Of a stretch of 64,000 nucleotides of DNA, positions 44,977-57,148 are shown piece by piece. Position numbers and translations under genes: made by a program. This stretch comes from Aphelocoma coerulescens (taxonomy: Eukaryota; Chordata; Aves; Passeriformes; Corvidae). The notes under the pieces were generated by a model that was not told where the DNA came from, made no database searches, and saw only the letters and a program-made list of their open reading frames with translations. The stretch spans positions 24,801,924-24,865,923 of the forward strand of contig NC_091023.1 in NCBI RefSeq assembly GCF_041296385.1, in the 5' to 3' direction. Position 1 is the first letter of the stretch, and every line of letters starts with the position of its first letter.

Positions 44977-45546
44977 GCAAGAACAGTTCCCTCTTATTTT
45001 GCAACTGAGCTCATCCTAACATTTCATAACAGAGGAATGCGAGCAGGAAAAAAAATGTTTTGTGCTGCTCCGTGCTTAAAGAGCTAATAAAACTCTCAAA
45101 TATTGTGTTTCAAGTATCAAAAAATTGTATTTTCTTTCAGAAAAACAGAAATTCAGAACTTTTTAACCAATTGAAATGTGCACTCACATAGCAGCTACAT
45201 TGGGATTTCATGGTTAGAATGAAAACAGAGAGATTTTTTCCCCTCAAGCTTCCAAAACCTGCTTGATTTGTCTTACATTGAGCACAGGTACAGCTAAAAT
45301 AACAAATTAAAGAGTTTGGCTCTGCTTTCAACATTCATTTCTCATAGTGATGTTTCAATAAAGCACAACTCCAAGCTGGAAATATTTTTGTCATTAAGCT
45401 TATCATAAATGCCACTGTTCTTTCTCTGCACCTGGTTCACTCCCTCAGAGGGAAAAGTTCAAGCATTTTCACAAGAAACCTGTTGATTTGGTCTCATTAC
45501 AAACTTCTGCTTCTTCCTAAAATAGATTTTCCTGGAGTATGACTGG

Positions 45547-45573
45547 AAAAAAAAAAAAGGGGGGGGGGGGGGG
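45547..45573 (+). repeat. A12G15 compound homopolymer
   Basis: Twelve A residues run straight into fifteen G residues. The length is likely unreliable in any assembly. Confidence 0.95.
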
Positions 45574-46289
45574 AAGAGTATTTTTACAATTCCTAAAATG
45601 AGGACATCTTGTAAACACAACTTAAATGCCAGTGGCAGTGGGCAGGGGTCCTGTGCCAGCTCCTTGCTGTTCCTGCACTGTCAGGAAGGACGGGGAACAA
45701 CAACGCAGGGAAGCAGCAAGGAGAGCAGGAGAAGCCATCCCTCCCTCCCTCCCAAGGCTGCCGTTTGTTTTGGAGGTTTCTGTCAGGACACTGCTGGCAC
45801 AAGTGACAACACTGGGGCTGCCACACAGGTCACCAGGTGCCACCAGACCCCCCCAGTCCTTGCCAGGGCTGAGGGGAAACCTGGAGCACAAAGGTTGGAT
45901 GTGCCAGGGCAGTGCTGGTCCCCAGCCATGGATGTGCCTGCAAGGGGCAGACAAGGTCAGTGGAAATCAGAGTTTTTGTGACACGTCGATTCCTCCCTCC
46001 AAACCTTTCTTTTCCCAAATGAAAATGTAAATCTCTGATTGACAAGATGGTTAAAAACAAAAACTCTTCCTCAGCCCCAAACACATCATTTTCTGCTCAT
46101 GGAGATCCCTTCTTTAATTACTTTAAAGATGTTCCCATGATCATTAACTGTCAAATCCTGGAGCAGCACCTCCCTTATTGCTCTCAGTGTTCCAAACCCC
46201 CCCTTGCTAATTAGTAAAAATACCTAAGCCTGCTCCCAGCACATCCTGGATACTTGATCTCCCGTCACATAAACCCACCAGATTTTTTA

Positions 46290-46640
46290 TTATTAAATGA
46301 TATCAATTCTCACAACGGTGACTGAAGTGGGAGACATTAAAAACCAAGTGCTTTTAATGAGATACAAACATTATTAAAACAAGCATTAAAAACACAGCAC
46401 AGTCACTGCTAATTATGATCACTTTTATTATCCTTGCTATCATTTTTCATCAATGATCACTGATGCAAACCCTTGACTGGCTCAACTTGAGTTAATCTCA
46501 TCAAAATAATAAACGGGATTTAATAAATCACCATGAGCTCACTCAGCTTTATCTTTAGGATTATTTGTTGCAGCACTGAAATATGATTTTTTCAGTCTTT
46601 GATACCATGTCACATTTAAAATTCTGGTTTTTTACAGATG
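46290..46640. promoter_or_regulatory. Candidate conserved non-coding element
   Basis: AT-rich but not repetitive, with dense sites such as CTTTTAATGAGATAC, GCTAATTATGATCAC, CATCAATGATCACTGATG and GATTTAATAAATCACC. ATGATCACTGAT is nearly palindromic. This is enhancer-like texture only. Confidence 0.28.
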
Positions 46641-48369
46641 CATATAAATGCACATTCTTTTCCTTTGCCCCTAAAATCCTCCCGTTATCCCAGAATATAA
46701 GGAAGGTTTGTTAATGGTTTAGAACTTCGGCCAAGAATTTCACACCTCCAGCCTTTCAGGAGGATCTGCTCCCATCCAGGCGCTTCCTGTGGCCCCCACC
46801 TCACTTTGCAGGTGAGAAACAGGGAAACATCCAGCCTCAAAGCTTGGGAATTTGCCTCAAAACCGCAGGACTGCAGATGCTGGCAGCTGTCCTGACAGCT
46901 GTTTTGGAATTATATAAACCAGAGCTACGTGGCTGCTCCTTTTGTGATGTCTGGAAAGCTTCTGATATCAGCAGATATGGGAAGAGGGGATTTAAGCTCT
47001 GTTTATGCAGGTTTTAGTTCATGTTTTCATTCCCACATGAGAAACCCACGCTGATTTCATACCCCTTACATCATAGGCAAAAAGAGTTTGTGGAAGGAAA
47101 AAGAGCCTTGAAGAGAGACAAATTTTCAGTTTCAATGCCTTGACACAAAGTCGAACTTGAGCGAGGCTTGTAAAAACTACAGTTACCCTAAACTCATCAA
47201 AAGAGAGTGGAATTGTCATATAGAACACAATATATTGTATTTCTGAAGCTAGGAGGTTCAGAATTTGGGGTTACAATTAGAATATAAGCATTAATTTTAG
47301 CACTGGCTACAGAAAAGCAGCAAACTCCTGAAAATATCACCCGTACGAGCCCAGTCGTAGAAGTTTGTGCCTCAATTTTGTTGGAATTCCTCCCAAATGA
47401 GCAGGAGTCCCCCAGGAGCTGTCTCACACAGTGAGACACGAAACCTTTCCCACCTCTCAGAGGTGCAGAGCCACACCAGCCCCAGCTCCTGGCCCAGACT
47501 GTGAATTTCCAGCATGTTTAACCCACGCTGAGCCCCACAGCCAGCACGGAATAGAACCTGTAACTTGTCGTCCTGTCCATCATTTAGAACAACCTTCAGG
47601 CATTTGCAATGGCTGCAATTAAATAGGAAATTAAACTGGTCCCCCAAGGTGGTGGGGTGGAGGCAAGAAATGCTTTTAGGAATAAGCACACAAGTAGTTC
47701 ATGCTGCTTTTGTGGGGATTACTCAGCACATCTCCTTACCAGTCCCCTGCCACGTTTTTTTTAGGATATTACCTGGAGCATGCCGAGTTTAAGGTGCTTT
47801 AATGCCTCCAGCATGCTCCCAGCTCCCCCTTCCAGGGGCATTCTCAACCTGGCAAATCGTTTTTCTCCCGTTGTAAATCCGTAAAAACCACACCAGGGCT
47901 TTCCAGGTGCTGAAGGCCAGGTTAAAGTGTGTGCTCTCTCCTTTTTGGGGGGTTTTAAATTAGTGCAGAAACAAAATCTGCTGTCATTGTAGGGCATAAA
48001 TGAGGATATTCCCTTTCCATCGGGCCCTGCCTCAGGTAACCCTCAGACTTTTCTTAAAAGTGCTGATGCTCTCAAATCTCAGCCTGAGCTGAGAAAAACA
48101 TTTCCTTTTGCAAAGAAATGAAACCTTTAAAATGTTAAGCTTGGAATCAGGAAAGAAAGGGGCACCTGCAGAGCCTGTGGGATACTGGGAATGCCCCAGC
48201 TTTGGGCTGGCAAAATTACATCCCACAAAAGTGACAAAAGATGGGAATTCGAGAAGTGGAAAGAACTCACAGGCAGCTCCTGTGGAAGGTTTATGATCCT
48301 TCCCTTCCTGCTGGAATAAACTGACATTTCAGTAGTGCTGCATTTATTTAAATGCCACCCTGGCACCTA

Positions 48370-48480
48370 AATATTTGATTGCATAATGATTATTGGCAGT
48401 TATGATATCATAACAGCTCATGAGTTCGCCCCATGAATTTATTTATTGCATGAAAGGATTTGCCCAGAAGCAAATTTTGG
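48370..48480. promoter_or_regulatory. Candidate conserved element with a perfect 16-bp palindrome
   Basis: GTTATGATATCATAAC at 48399-48414 is a perfect palindrome. It is preceded by TTGCATAATGATTATTGG and followed by GAATTTATTTATTGCATG. Palindromes containing TTATG...CATAA resemble dimer sites for PAR bZIP/C-EBP-like or homeodomain proteins, but no binding is shown. Confidence 0.28.
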
Positions 48481-49049
48481 TGGTGATGAGAGCTTGTATT
48501 GACACAGAAAAGTTAAATGGGAATTTTATTGTCATAAAATATCAGGATTAAGCTAATCACACCCCAGCTGTCAGTGACAGAGAGAGAGATTTATCAAAAT
48601 ACTGCAAAATTACAAGGCCATGGAGCAGGGTTGGGTTTGAGGGGGTTTTTTCCCATATCATTTTGATATTAAATTAGACAAGAGTCTATCTCAACAGTGC
48701 ACTCTCAGCTGCAATATTGAACAGTTGACAGGGAAAATTCAGCTTTATGAACAGGAGACTATCAGTCATTAATCATTAATTAGAAAACCTGAAGAGCCAA
48801 CACCAGCAGGCTGACATTTCATAGTGATAGAAGAGCCGTGAAACCATGGCGTGCACTAGAAGTGGACCTAATTATTGAACAAGCTGCTTGGTGGGGTGGT
48901 TTCTGTTCAGGGAGAGCCACAGGAATCAGATTTGAGGCTGGTTTGAAGGAAAATGGGGCTCTGACAGCCAGGAGGGCGGGAAGGAGCTGGGAACAGCTGG
49001 AATGTGGGCCCAGGCCGGGAGGGCGGAGCAGGCGCCGACATCTCAAAGC

Positions 49050-49330
49050 CACACAATCCCAGACTGGTTTGGGTTGGAAGGACCTTCCAGCCCATCCAGT
49101 CCCACCCCATGGGGACAGACACCTCCCACTGTCCCAGGTGTTTCTGAGCCCATCCAGCCTGGCCTTGGACACTTCCAGGGATCCAGGGGCAGCCACAGCT
49201 TCTCTGGGAAATCCATTCCAGTCCCTCACTCCCCTCCCAGGGAACAATTCCTTCCCAATATCCCATCTAAACCTCCTCTCTGTCACCTTGAAGCAATTCC
49301 CCCTTGTCCCAAGCCACAACATTCCCAACT
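49050..49330 (-). mobile_element. CR1 LINE fragment, about 280 bp
   Basis: The plus strand starts ACACAATCCCAGACTGGTTT, then GGGACAGACACCTCCCACTG, CTTCCAGGGATCCAGGGGCA, GGGAACAATTCCTTCCCAAT and AAGCAATTCCCCCTTGTCCC. The 5' limit is blurred around 49330. Confidence 0.92.
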
Positions 49331-52300
49331 TCCCTCACTGCCAACACTTCCCTGCCCTTGTACCAAGCATTTATAACCCACAAAGTCCCTGTTGGGGATA
49401 CCTACTAAAGGCCCTGCCCCACCTCCCTCTTTAATCCTCATCCAGGACCTTCCTTTCTGCCCCACCCATGCTGAAGTCAAGACTCATCCCCTGAAGGAGA
49501 AAAAATAAATTAAGGAAATTTAAGAAAAACACCCTCAGATAGGAAAATGTCTTCAATGCTCTGGAAGGAGAATTCAGATACTTCCTTTATCTGGGGTTTT
49601 TGTCCATCCCAAAGTCTCAATTTGTTCTTCCCTGATTGTTTTCGAAGTTTTGCAATTATCTCAGGGGGGCATCAATTTGTTTTCAAAGTCAGGCATGAAT
49701 TTAAAACAACACTTTGAGCAATCCTGCTTGTTTCTTTCTGAAGGTCTTTTTAATGGCAGCAGCATCTGCATAGCCCATCAATCTTCCCTCCTGGATATCT
49801 GGAGAGCCATCTCTGTCCTTAGAGAAAGGCTGCTCCAGGAGCATTTATTAATTCCAAAAGATTCCAATATCTCATTATGCCTTACCTGGAGAGCCTCGTG
49901 CTGGCTGGGGACACATCAGGAAAGTTTTGCTGCAATTGCCTCCAACTTGACTTTTTTCTCCCTCAAAAATTACCCCAGAAAGCCACAGATATAATGGAAA
50001 TAATTGTAAATAATGCTGATTAAGAGTGACATCATTTAGCGGGCCTGAGGTGTCTTGGGAGTGAAGATTCCGTAGAGCTGGGCTCTTGAGTCTCCTTCAG
50101 GGAGAAGGAAAATCATTTCTTTGTAGCTGTAGCCTGTGAAATCCTACTCTGCTCGTTTCAGGTATTCATTGGGATTGTCCAGGCAATTCTCCTTGGCTGT
50201 TTGTAACTGAGTTCAGAACTGAGCAAAGATTTGCTGGGATGAGTGGGAAAGTGGGATAACCAGCTTCTAACCCTCTCCAAGGCACAGACTTGGCTGCTCT
50301 CCCCCCCTGCTATTCTCTCTGCCCAGCAAAGAATCCAATATTTCCACACCCTTTCTATCCTTATTACCAAAATTTGAGAATTGAGACTTAAAATCAGCAC
50401 CCAGAACAACCCAAAGTTTTCCAAATGCTTCCAGAGAGACTCTTCTGTTTCCCTGAAAATACCCATTGCATTTTTCTTTAATTAATCTTTGTAATCTTTT
50501 AAACATCCACAACTTCTTAACAAAAAACATCACTAAATGCTTGGGATGTTTTGGATCTGCTGTGAATCTCTCCTAGAAATTACATACAACTCCTTAAAAT
50601 TATAGTGGAGAAGGAATCCCAGAGCTTGCAGAGCCCATCCCAACCACACCATCTCCTCAAGCCCTAAATTAAACAGCTCATTACTCACTCAATAATTAAT
50701 TACAGCATTTTTTTAAGAATTACCCCGTATAGTATTAAGGAAATGAAACAGAATGAGAACGAGGAGAGGAGAAGAATTTCTACCTTCCCCTTATTAAAGT
50801 TTCTACTGCAATACTCCAGGTGTGGTTAGAGCACAATAAAAATGTAAGAGGTCAGATGTGAGAAGGAAATATGGAAGGATTATACTTTAAAAAACCAAAA
50901 TATTAAGCAGCTGATGCAGGAGATGAGTCAGACCCCTGAATAAACTTAAATTGTTTTTTGGAAGGGAAATACCCCCATTTTTTAGCTTAATTGAGCCTCG
51001 TGGTTATTATTTAAATGTTGGGTCTTTTTCTTTATGATAAAATAATGAAACACCCCATTTTCCAAGGGAATCATGCAGAGTGTTGCCAGTAGGCAGTAAA
51101 TCAAAGGGACGTTTCCTGCTTGGTTTCCCACATTGGTTACTCTGGTTCAGGTCAATAACTGAACTCCAAACCGAAAATTAACATACAAAATCTGTTTACA
51201 ATCGGATTTTAATTAAGGAAAGCACCTTACAGATGATTAAATGTAGTCAATCCCAGTTTGTGGCTCCAAGGAAAGCCTCACTCATGAAAATAATGAGCTT
51301 TGGATGGTTTTAAAAAAGGTCCCAGATTCCTTTTTAAGCAAGGTCCAGAGTAAAACCCCAATTTTGTGACCTTACCATGAAGGTCATTATCCGTCAAAGC
51401 AGAATTCCTGTGTTAATAAGGCACCAGATTTGGGATATAAGGATCAGTGTCGTGTTCCACATGGGACAGGCTGGACTGTAGAACCACAACATTTAAAAAT
51501 GGCACATTTAAATAACAGCCAAAGCCATAAAGATGTTACCTAAGTCAGCACTCAACTGCTACAGCCACACAACAACATCACTCTGAGAAGTGCTGGTAAA
51601 ATACACACATCTCCCAAGCTTATCATGGAATATTCCAAAAGTGCTGGAAAATTATCCCAACTTACCCTCCTGGACCAGGCCAAAAGCTGCTATTTCTCCA
51701 ACTGAACTAATCCCTTCACTTTTCAACCCTAAAACACCAGCTGAGACCTGGGGCTGGAAGCACAAACCTCTCCCCACCTTCACATCAAACCCCACCTCAC
51801 CTCAAAGACCAATTATTTGGCTTCCCTTTAATTTCTGGATGCATTGAAGAAATTTAATTAGGCCACAATTTCAGGCAGCTGGAAATGCAGAGCCTTTCTT
51901 GCCCTGCAAGTTTTGTTGCATTCATGGGGAGTGATCACTGAGGAGTTGCATTTATTGGCTAAACCAGCCCAGGGGCATTAGCATCAGATTAATTTCAGCT
52001 AATCTGGGCACAAATTCTGCTTCCCATTACAGGCTGGTGACTGCAGGAGAGCAGCACAATTTCCCTGGATTTCTCTGGGAATCTTGCTGTTATTCCTGGG
52101 GTGTGAAGTGGCACCACTCAGGTGCTTCCTCAGCAGCTGGCAAACACAGAGCAAATTAAAGGGGCTCAGACTTTCTCAGAAATCTCTGAGTTGTTTTCCT
52201 CTTTCAAGGAAATATTCACATTTCTGATCGTGAATTTAAATCATGTCAGGGAAATTATTACTTAAATATTCAGGGGGAAAAAAGCAAGATGAGGTTAGTC

Positions 52301-52424
52301 AGAGAATTGTCCTGATCATTTGGAAAGCTGCTTTTTCTGTTTGCTTTTTTCAACTGTTACACTTCCAAAGAAAATTATTGCAGCTTCAAGGAAGAGAAAT
52401 TTTTCCAATGAGAGATTGTCAAAA
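49331..52424. other. Unique AT-rich sequence, no gene recognised
   Basis: Three kilobases without a recognised repeat or gene. Short unrecognised frames only. Confidence 0.45.
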
Positions 52425-52640
52425 ACAGATTTAAATTGGATATTGGGAAGGAATTGTTCCCTGGGAGGGTGCAGAGGGATTGGGATGGAATTCCCAGAGA
52501 AGCTGGGGCTGCCCCTGGATCCCTGGCAGTGTCCAAGGCCAGGCTGGACACTGGGGCTTGGAGCAGCCTGGGACAGTGGGAGGTGCCCCTGCCCATGGCA
52601 CTGGATGAGCTTTAAGGTCTCTTCCAACCCAAACCATTCC
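52425..52640 (+). mobile_element. CR1 LINE fragment, 3' end
   Basis: AAATTGGATATTGGGAAGGA, GGATCCCTGGCAGTGTCC, CTGGACACTGGGGCTTGGAG, GACAGTGGGAGGTGCCCCTG, GAGCTTTAAGGTCTCTTCCA, ending AACCCAAACCATTCC. Very close to the young copies at 19350 and 33782, in the opposite orientation. Confidence 0.94.
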
Positions 52641-53462
52641 CTAAAATGTAGAAATATTGGAGAAGGTGTGAACCTGTCCTTGTAGAAACCAAGATACTAA
52701 GAAATCTTATTCTTATTTTGATTCATCTGAGCACATGGATGGCTCCTGACCCAAATTACTTATCGGTACAAAATAAACTACAAGTTCCCAGAGCATCAAG
52801 GACAAGCATCACAAAGATAAGAAGAGAACCAGTTATTTTTTCTTGTTAAAATACAGATGCACTTTTAAATCTTCTCATAACTGAAGCCTGAGAGTCCATT
52901 CCTGAGGAATATTTTTATTCCATTAAAGCTCTCCCTATGCCTGCACACCCTGATGCATGAAAGCAGAGGTTTGGGATATTATTACATTCCAACAGCTGCT
53001 TGCTGCTTTTCATTAAAAAGGGACAGACAGTGGAAATAACATTTTTAGGGGAAAAAAACTACTCCAAAGCTGGAATATATTTTGATAACCGTGGTTATCA
53101 GGTATTTTACTTCTAGAAGTGAAAGGCTTTTTGACAAAGCAGCACAGGGGAATTGAGAGGGCATTGCCATGGGATGGAGCGTGGAGTCACATCTTGGGAA
53201 ATTCAATCTCTGTCTGGGCAGGTGGGTTGGGAAAAATTTCAAATTCAGATGCTCCAGTTTTCCAGGATATTGAGAATTACCTGAAATTAGGGACTGGGAG
53301 CTTTGCAGCTTCCCAGACACATCACGTGCCAAAGAAAACGCCACAGTCAGCAAAAATATGCTCAAACTGCAGCAAGAGTCTGCATGAAACCACTGAAGGA
53401 GGAATTCCAGCCACTGCACCCTCCAGCTTTAGGTAAACCCAAGGATTTCAACATGCCCAGAA
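52641..53462. other. Unique sequence with a GATA-type inverted repeat
   Basis: TGATAACC-GT-GGTTATCA lies at 53083-53100. No gene is recognised. Confidence 0.45.
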
Positions 53463-53592
53463 GCGTCCAAGGCCAGCTTGGATGGGGTTTGGAGCACCCT
53501 GGGACAGGGGAAGTTGTCCCTGCCCATGGGGGATGAGCTTTAAGGTTCCTCCCAACCCAAATCCTTCTGGGATTGATTCCGTGATTCCACGA
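53463..53592 (+). mobile_element. CR1 LINE fragment, extreme 3' end
   Basis: GCGTCCAAGGCCAGCTTGGA, TTTGGAGCACCCTGGGACAG, GAGCTTTAAGGTTCCTCCCA, then a terminal repeat GATTCCGTGATTCCACGATC. Confidence 0.9.
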
Positions 53593-55351
53593 TCCTTGTC
53601 ATTTCCTTGGTCTGATCCCATTTAAATTGTAACATCAGCTACCCTGGCAAAACATCCCTCTCCCACCTGGATTTGATATTTTTTAAGGGACAGCCCTGCA
53701 ATCCACACCTGTGCAGTTAAATATTCTTTTTATTTACACAGCGAATTTGAGGGTAGAATGGTAAAGTTGGAAACAGAAACCTGGACTGGCTCCAGGGCTG
53801 TATTTTCCTATGACCACTATGAGCTCCTTACTCCTCATCCATAATTCCAGCAGGAGGGATAATGTAGGAAGCACAAGAAAAGTCCTGCAAAATTTCTCTC
53901 TGTGAGGAGAATCCATTTTCCCTCCTCTCACACAGAAAATGTTTCTTCCACGGAAGGCTGAAGGTATTTGCTAAGCAGAAAAAACTTCTGTTCATCCCAA
54001 CAATTGGAGTGATGGAAAATGTTGTGTCAGGAAGAAAATTTGCTGGTGTTCTCCTAATTATGCAAAAATGCTTCCTCATCACTGTGTTCACTCTGTTCAA
54101 ACTCAGTTTCCACCTCTAATTGTTCCTTTGGGCTCCCCACAAACTGGGATGCTGCTCCCTCCATGCCATCCCAGCTCGGATCCCGCTGTCTCCAGAGCCT
54201 GCAGAGGAAATTCCAGGTTGTTCTGCAGTCAGGGAAGGTGGAAAGGAGCTCTAGCCTTGGTGCCCACACTCTCACACTCCTTCATTTTCCTGGGAAGAAG
54301 CAGCAGCACAAAAGGAATGATCATTTTCTACATCAGACTTGGAAGGGGGGGTAAGCAAATCCACATCTGGAATTTTTCAGCGAGAAGAAGGGAAGTTATA
54401 AAAGATACTGAATTAACAGAACATCTGAGGTTGGAGAACAACAGATAAAGCAAAGTGAGAGCCCAGCCCCAGGCTGATCCCCAGTCCCTGCACACCAGCA
54501 TGGATGGGGACACTGGGTTAAAACAGGACCCTGTTATCCACGCGCTCCCTTCGTGAATCCGGAGCGTTGTGGGGGATACCTCTTGTCGATGACAAAGGGA
54601 GGGAGCTGGGCTGGCTGAGGGCTGGGCATGGCAATAAATGGATTTTTACCCTGCTGTTGGCTCGGGCTGAGGCTGTGCCATCTGGAGCAGCAACTACGAC
54701 ATGTGAAGAGGGCTCTTGACTGGGCTTGGATCATCCAGGGTTGGACTGGAAAGGTTTGTGAGTAAATCTCCATGAGGCTGCTCCCAGCCATGCCTCCAGC
54801 AGGCCTGGGGAGAAGGGATGGGGATTCAGCCTCCTGGGGCTCCCAATCTGCCTGGGATACCTGTGGCCAGGGAGAGGGGAAAGTGCTGATATTCCAGCTA
54901 AATTGGGGGGTTTTAATCGAGCCTGTAATTGAAAGAACAGCCCTTTATATTCCTGATAATATCAGTGGGATCCAGCTCCAGGCTGGAATAAGAGAGCTGC
55001 AGTTTAGCCAGTGAGGGCCCTGTTTAGCATTCCCTGCTGCCAGAAATTCCCATTGTCTCCAGCAGGAGCTTTGCCTGCCTAAAACAAAAGGAATTCTGAA
55101 TAGGGACAGAAATAACCCAGCACAGTCCCAGGCTTTCCACCACTCCCCTCTCCCGGAGCCCTGCAGGGCCTGCAGCGGGCACAACCTGCCCTGTTCCTGG
55201 GAATTCCTGCCAACATCCTGCCTGTATCCCGAGACTCCCCACCACCACCACCTGTAGCTCCACGGAAACACGCATGGGAGATGATCTGGGAGCTCAGTTT
55301 GGGCAGGAATTTCTGTTATTTGGGGTAATCTAATAATAAAATGTTATTATT
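53593..55351. other. Unique sequence, no gene recognised
   Basis: The plus-strand frame at 54068-54448 (126 codons) and its opposite-strand overlaps have no known motif. Nothing else is recognised. Confidence 0.4.
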
Positions 55352-55470
55352 GAAGTGTCCAAGGTCAGGTTGGAAGGGTTTGGAGCAACCTGGGGTAGTG
55401 GAAGGTGTCCCTGCCCATGGAACTGGATGTTTTTTAAGGCCCTTTCCAACCCAATCTATTCCATGATTCC
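55352..55470 (+). mobile_element. CR1 LINE fragment, extreme 3' end
   Basis: TGAAGTGTCCAAGGTCAGGT, GTAGTGGAAGGTGTCCCTGC, TTTTAAGGCCCTTTCCAACC, ending CTATTCCATGATTCCG. Confidence 0.9.
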
Positions 55471-56148
55471 GTATGACAATGACACATTCCAATGAGCAGA
55501 AAGGAGAAGAGGATAAAATGCAGGAGAGGGAAATGATTGCAGCTCCTGGGTTTGCCTTCCCCTGTGTCAGCAGCTGCACAAATCCCAAGGGATTGGAAAA
55601 AAAAGGAAAATGGATAGAAATAAGATCATAATCTGGAACCATCTCCAAGCTGGGAATAATCCATACAAATGTTGTGTTTAATCAAGCAGCCAGAGCTCCG
55701 TCTCTTGATGGAAATCATCTCCAAATGGGGGATGTGGCATCCCAGCTGCTCCACTTCTCCCAAGGAAAAATCAAGTGGTGATTTATCATCCTTATCCAGG
55801 TGTCACACAAGCACAGGTGCATTTAGGGTTTGCTCCCGCTTCCCAAAGTGGGATGGGATTTCCTTGGAAGGTGCAGATGAGAACAGGATTCAGTTATCCT
55901 CTGGGAATGGAGAAAACAAGAAAAACCATTAAAACTCCCTGCCTCCCCCAGGATTTGTCTTTCTTATTTTTAAAGTCATTCTAAGACTTAAAAAAATTCC
56001 ATATTCTATAAAAAGTCATTCCATGAGTCTTTATTTTATTGTTCTGAGTCGTTCTCTTTCAAAATGCCATTTTCATTAAAGCCAAATGTTCAGGTTTCAA
56101 TTCAAAGGCCCAATAAAAATGGGAGATTTTTTCTTTTTAAATAAGAAT
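55471..56148. other. Unique sequence, no gene recognised
   Basis: Nothing recognised. AT content rises toward the purine tract. Confidence 0.4.
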
Positions 56149-56617
56149 GAGAGAAAGGGGGAAAGGAGGAAGGGGAGGAGGGAGGAAAAGAAGGGAGGGA
56201 GGAGGGAAAAGGAAAAGGAAAAGGAAAAGGAAAAGGAAAAGGAAAAGGAAAAGGAAAAGGAAAAGGAAAAGGAAAAGGAAAAGGAAAAGGAAAAGGAAAA
56301 GGAAAAGGAAAAGGAAAAGGAAAAGGAAAAGGAAAAGGAAAAGGAAAAGGAAAAGGAAAAAGGAGAAGGAGAAGGAGAAGGAGAAGGAGAAGGAGAAGGA
56401 AAAGGAAAAAGGAGAAGGAGAAGGAGAAGAAAAAAAGAAAGAGAAAAAGAAAAAGAAAAAGAAAAAGAAAAAGAAAAAGAAAAAGAAAAAGAAAAAGAAA
56501 AAGAAAAAGAAAAAGAAAAAGAAAAAGAAAAAGAAAAAGAAAAAGAAAAAGAAAAAGAAAAAGAAAAAGAAAAAGAAAAAGAAAAAGAAAAAGAAAAAGA
56601 AGAAAAAGAGAGAAAAA
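56149..56617 (+). repeat. 469-nt uninterrupted homopurine tract of GGAAAA, GGAGAA and GAAAAA hexamers
   Basis: There is no pyrimidine on the plus strand between 56149 and 56617. After a mixed GA start, GGAAAA repeats 26 times (56205-56360), GGAGAA six times (56362-56397) and three more times (56411-56428), and GAAAAA 26 times (56443-56598). The 150-200 residue Lys-Glu/Lys-Arg frames on the plus strand and the Phe-Leu/Phe-Pro frame on the minus strand are translations of this repeat, not proteins. Tracts of this kind can form intramolecular triplexes and are length-unstable. Confidence 0.98.
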
Positions 56618-56909
56618 TAAAAAAGGATTTTTTCCCCTTTTCCCCAATTCCCTACATTTTGCCACTGTAAATGAATGTTTAGGCCTTACACTGAATATCA
56701 AGGCAGGATATTATGCAGAATTAACGGAATTCGTGGTCAACTTTCTGCCTCCAGGAAAAAAATTCCCAATTCTTTGCCTATTTTTTCCTTCTCATTCATT
56801 TTAATTTTGCCATCCTGGAATTATAAAATTGGATACTGTGATTTGTAACAATTTTGGAAATGAATTAATAGACCTGGGATTTGAATTTTTGTGGAGGTGC
56901 TGATGACTG

Positions 56910-57099
56910 AATTAAATTATATATATATATAATATTATATTATATAATATTATATATATATAATATTATATAATATTACATAAATAGGTATAAATATGTG
57001 GAATATATTGCATAATATAATAATATATTGCACAAGATATATATAAGTATAGATATATAGAGAGTATATTGCATCATATAATTATATATAATCATAATT
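56910..57099. repeat. AT-rich low-complexity block
   Basis: Positions 56910-56978 contain only A and T, largely TATATA and TAATATTA motifs. The rest is AT-rich with scattered G and C and repeated ATATATTGCA(T/C) motifs. It can extrude as small hairpins. Confidence 0.9.
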
Positions 57100-57148
57100 T
57101 CACAGGGGATTTTTCCCTGAAAAGAGGAGCTTTTGTAGTACAGACTAT

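Larger units (their letters stand above)
44019..49049. other. Long unique stretch, no gene recognised
   Basis: A 5-kb repeat-poor stretch. Homopolymers at 44956-44976 (T21) and 45547-45573 (A12G15) are listed separately. AT-rich, motif-dense parts lie at 44215-44470, 46290-46640 and 48370-48480. The GC-rich 45600-45980 part is open on both strands without a recognised product. Confidence 0.45.

Noticed and set aside
45598..46030. Overlapping 127- and 134-codon plus-strand frames
   Set aside because: GC-rich unique sequence open on both strands, with no domain and no splice context.
50580..50660. Possible CR1 tail (AATCCCAGAGCTTGCAGAGC)
   Set aside because: Only the first few bases resemble the CR1 terminus, and the next blocks do not follow in order.
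56086..56701. Open frames of 150-200 codons rich in Lys-Glu, Lys-Arg or Phe-Leu/Phe-Pro
   Set aside because: They are direct translations of the homopurine hexamer repeat. Several frames on both strands are open at once and no non-repeat domain is attached.
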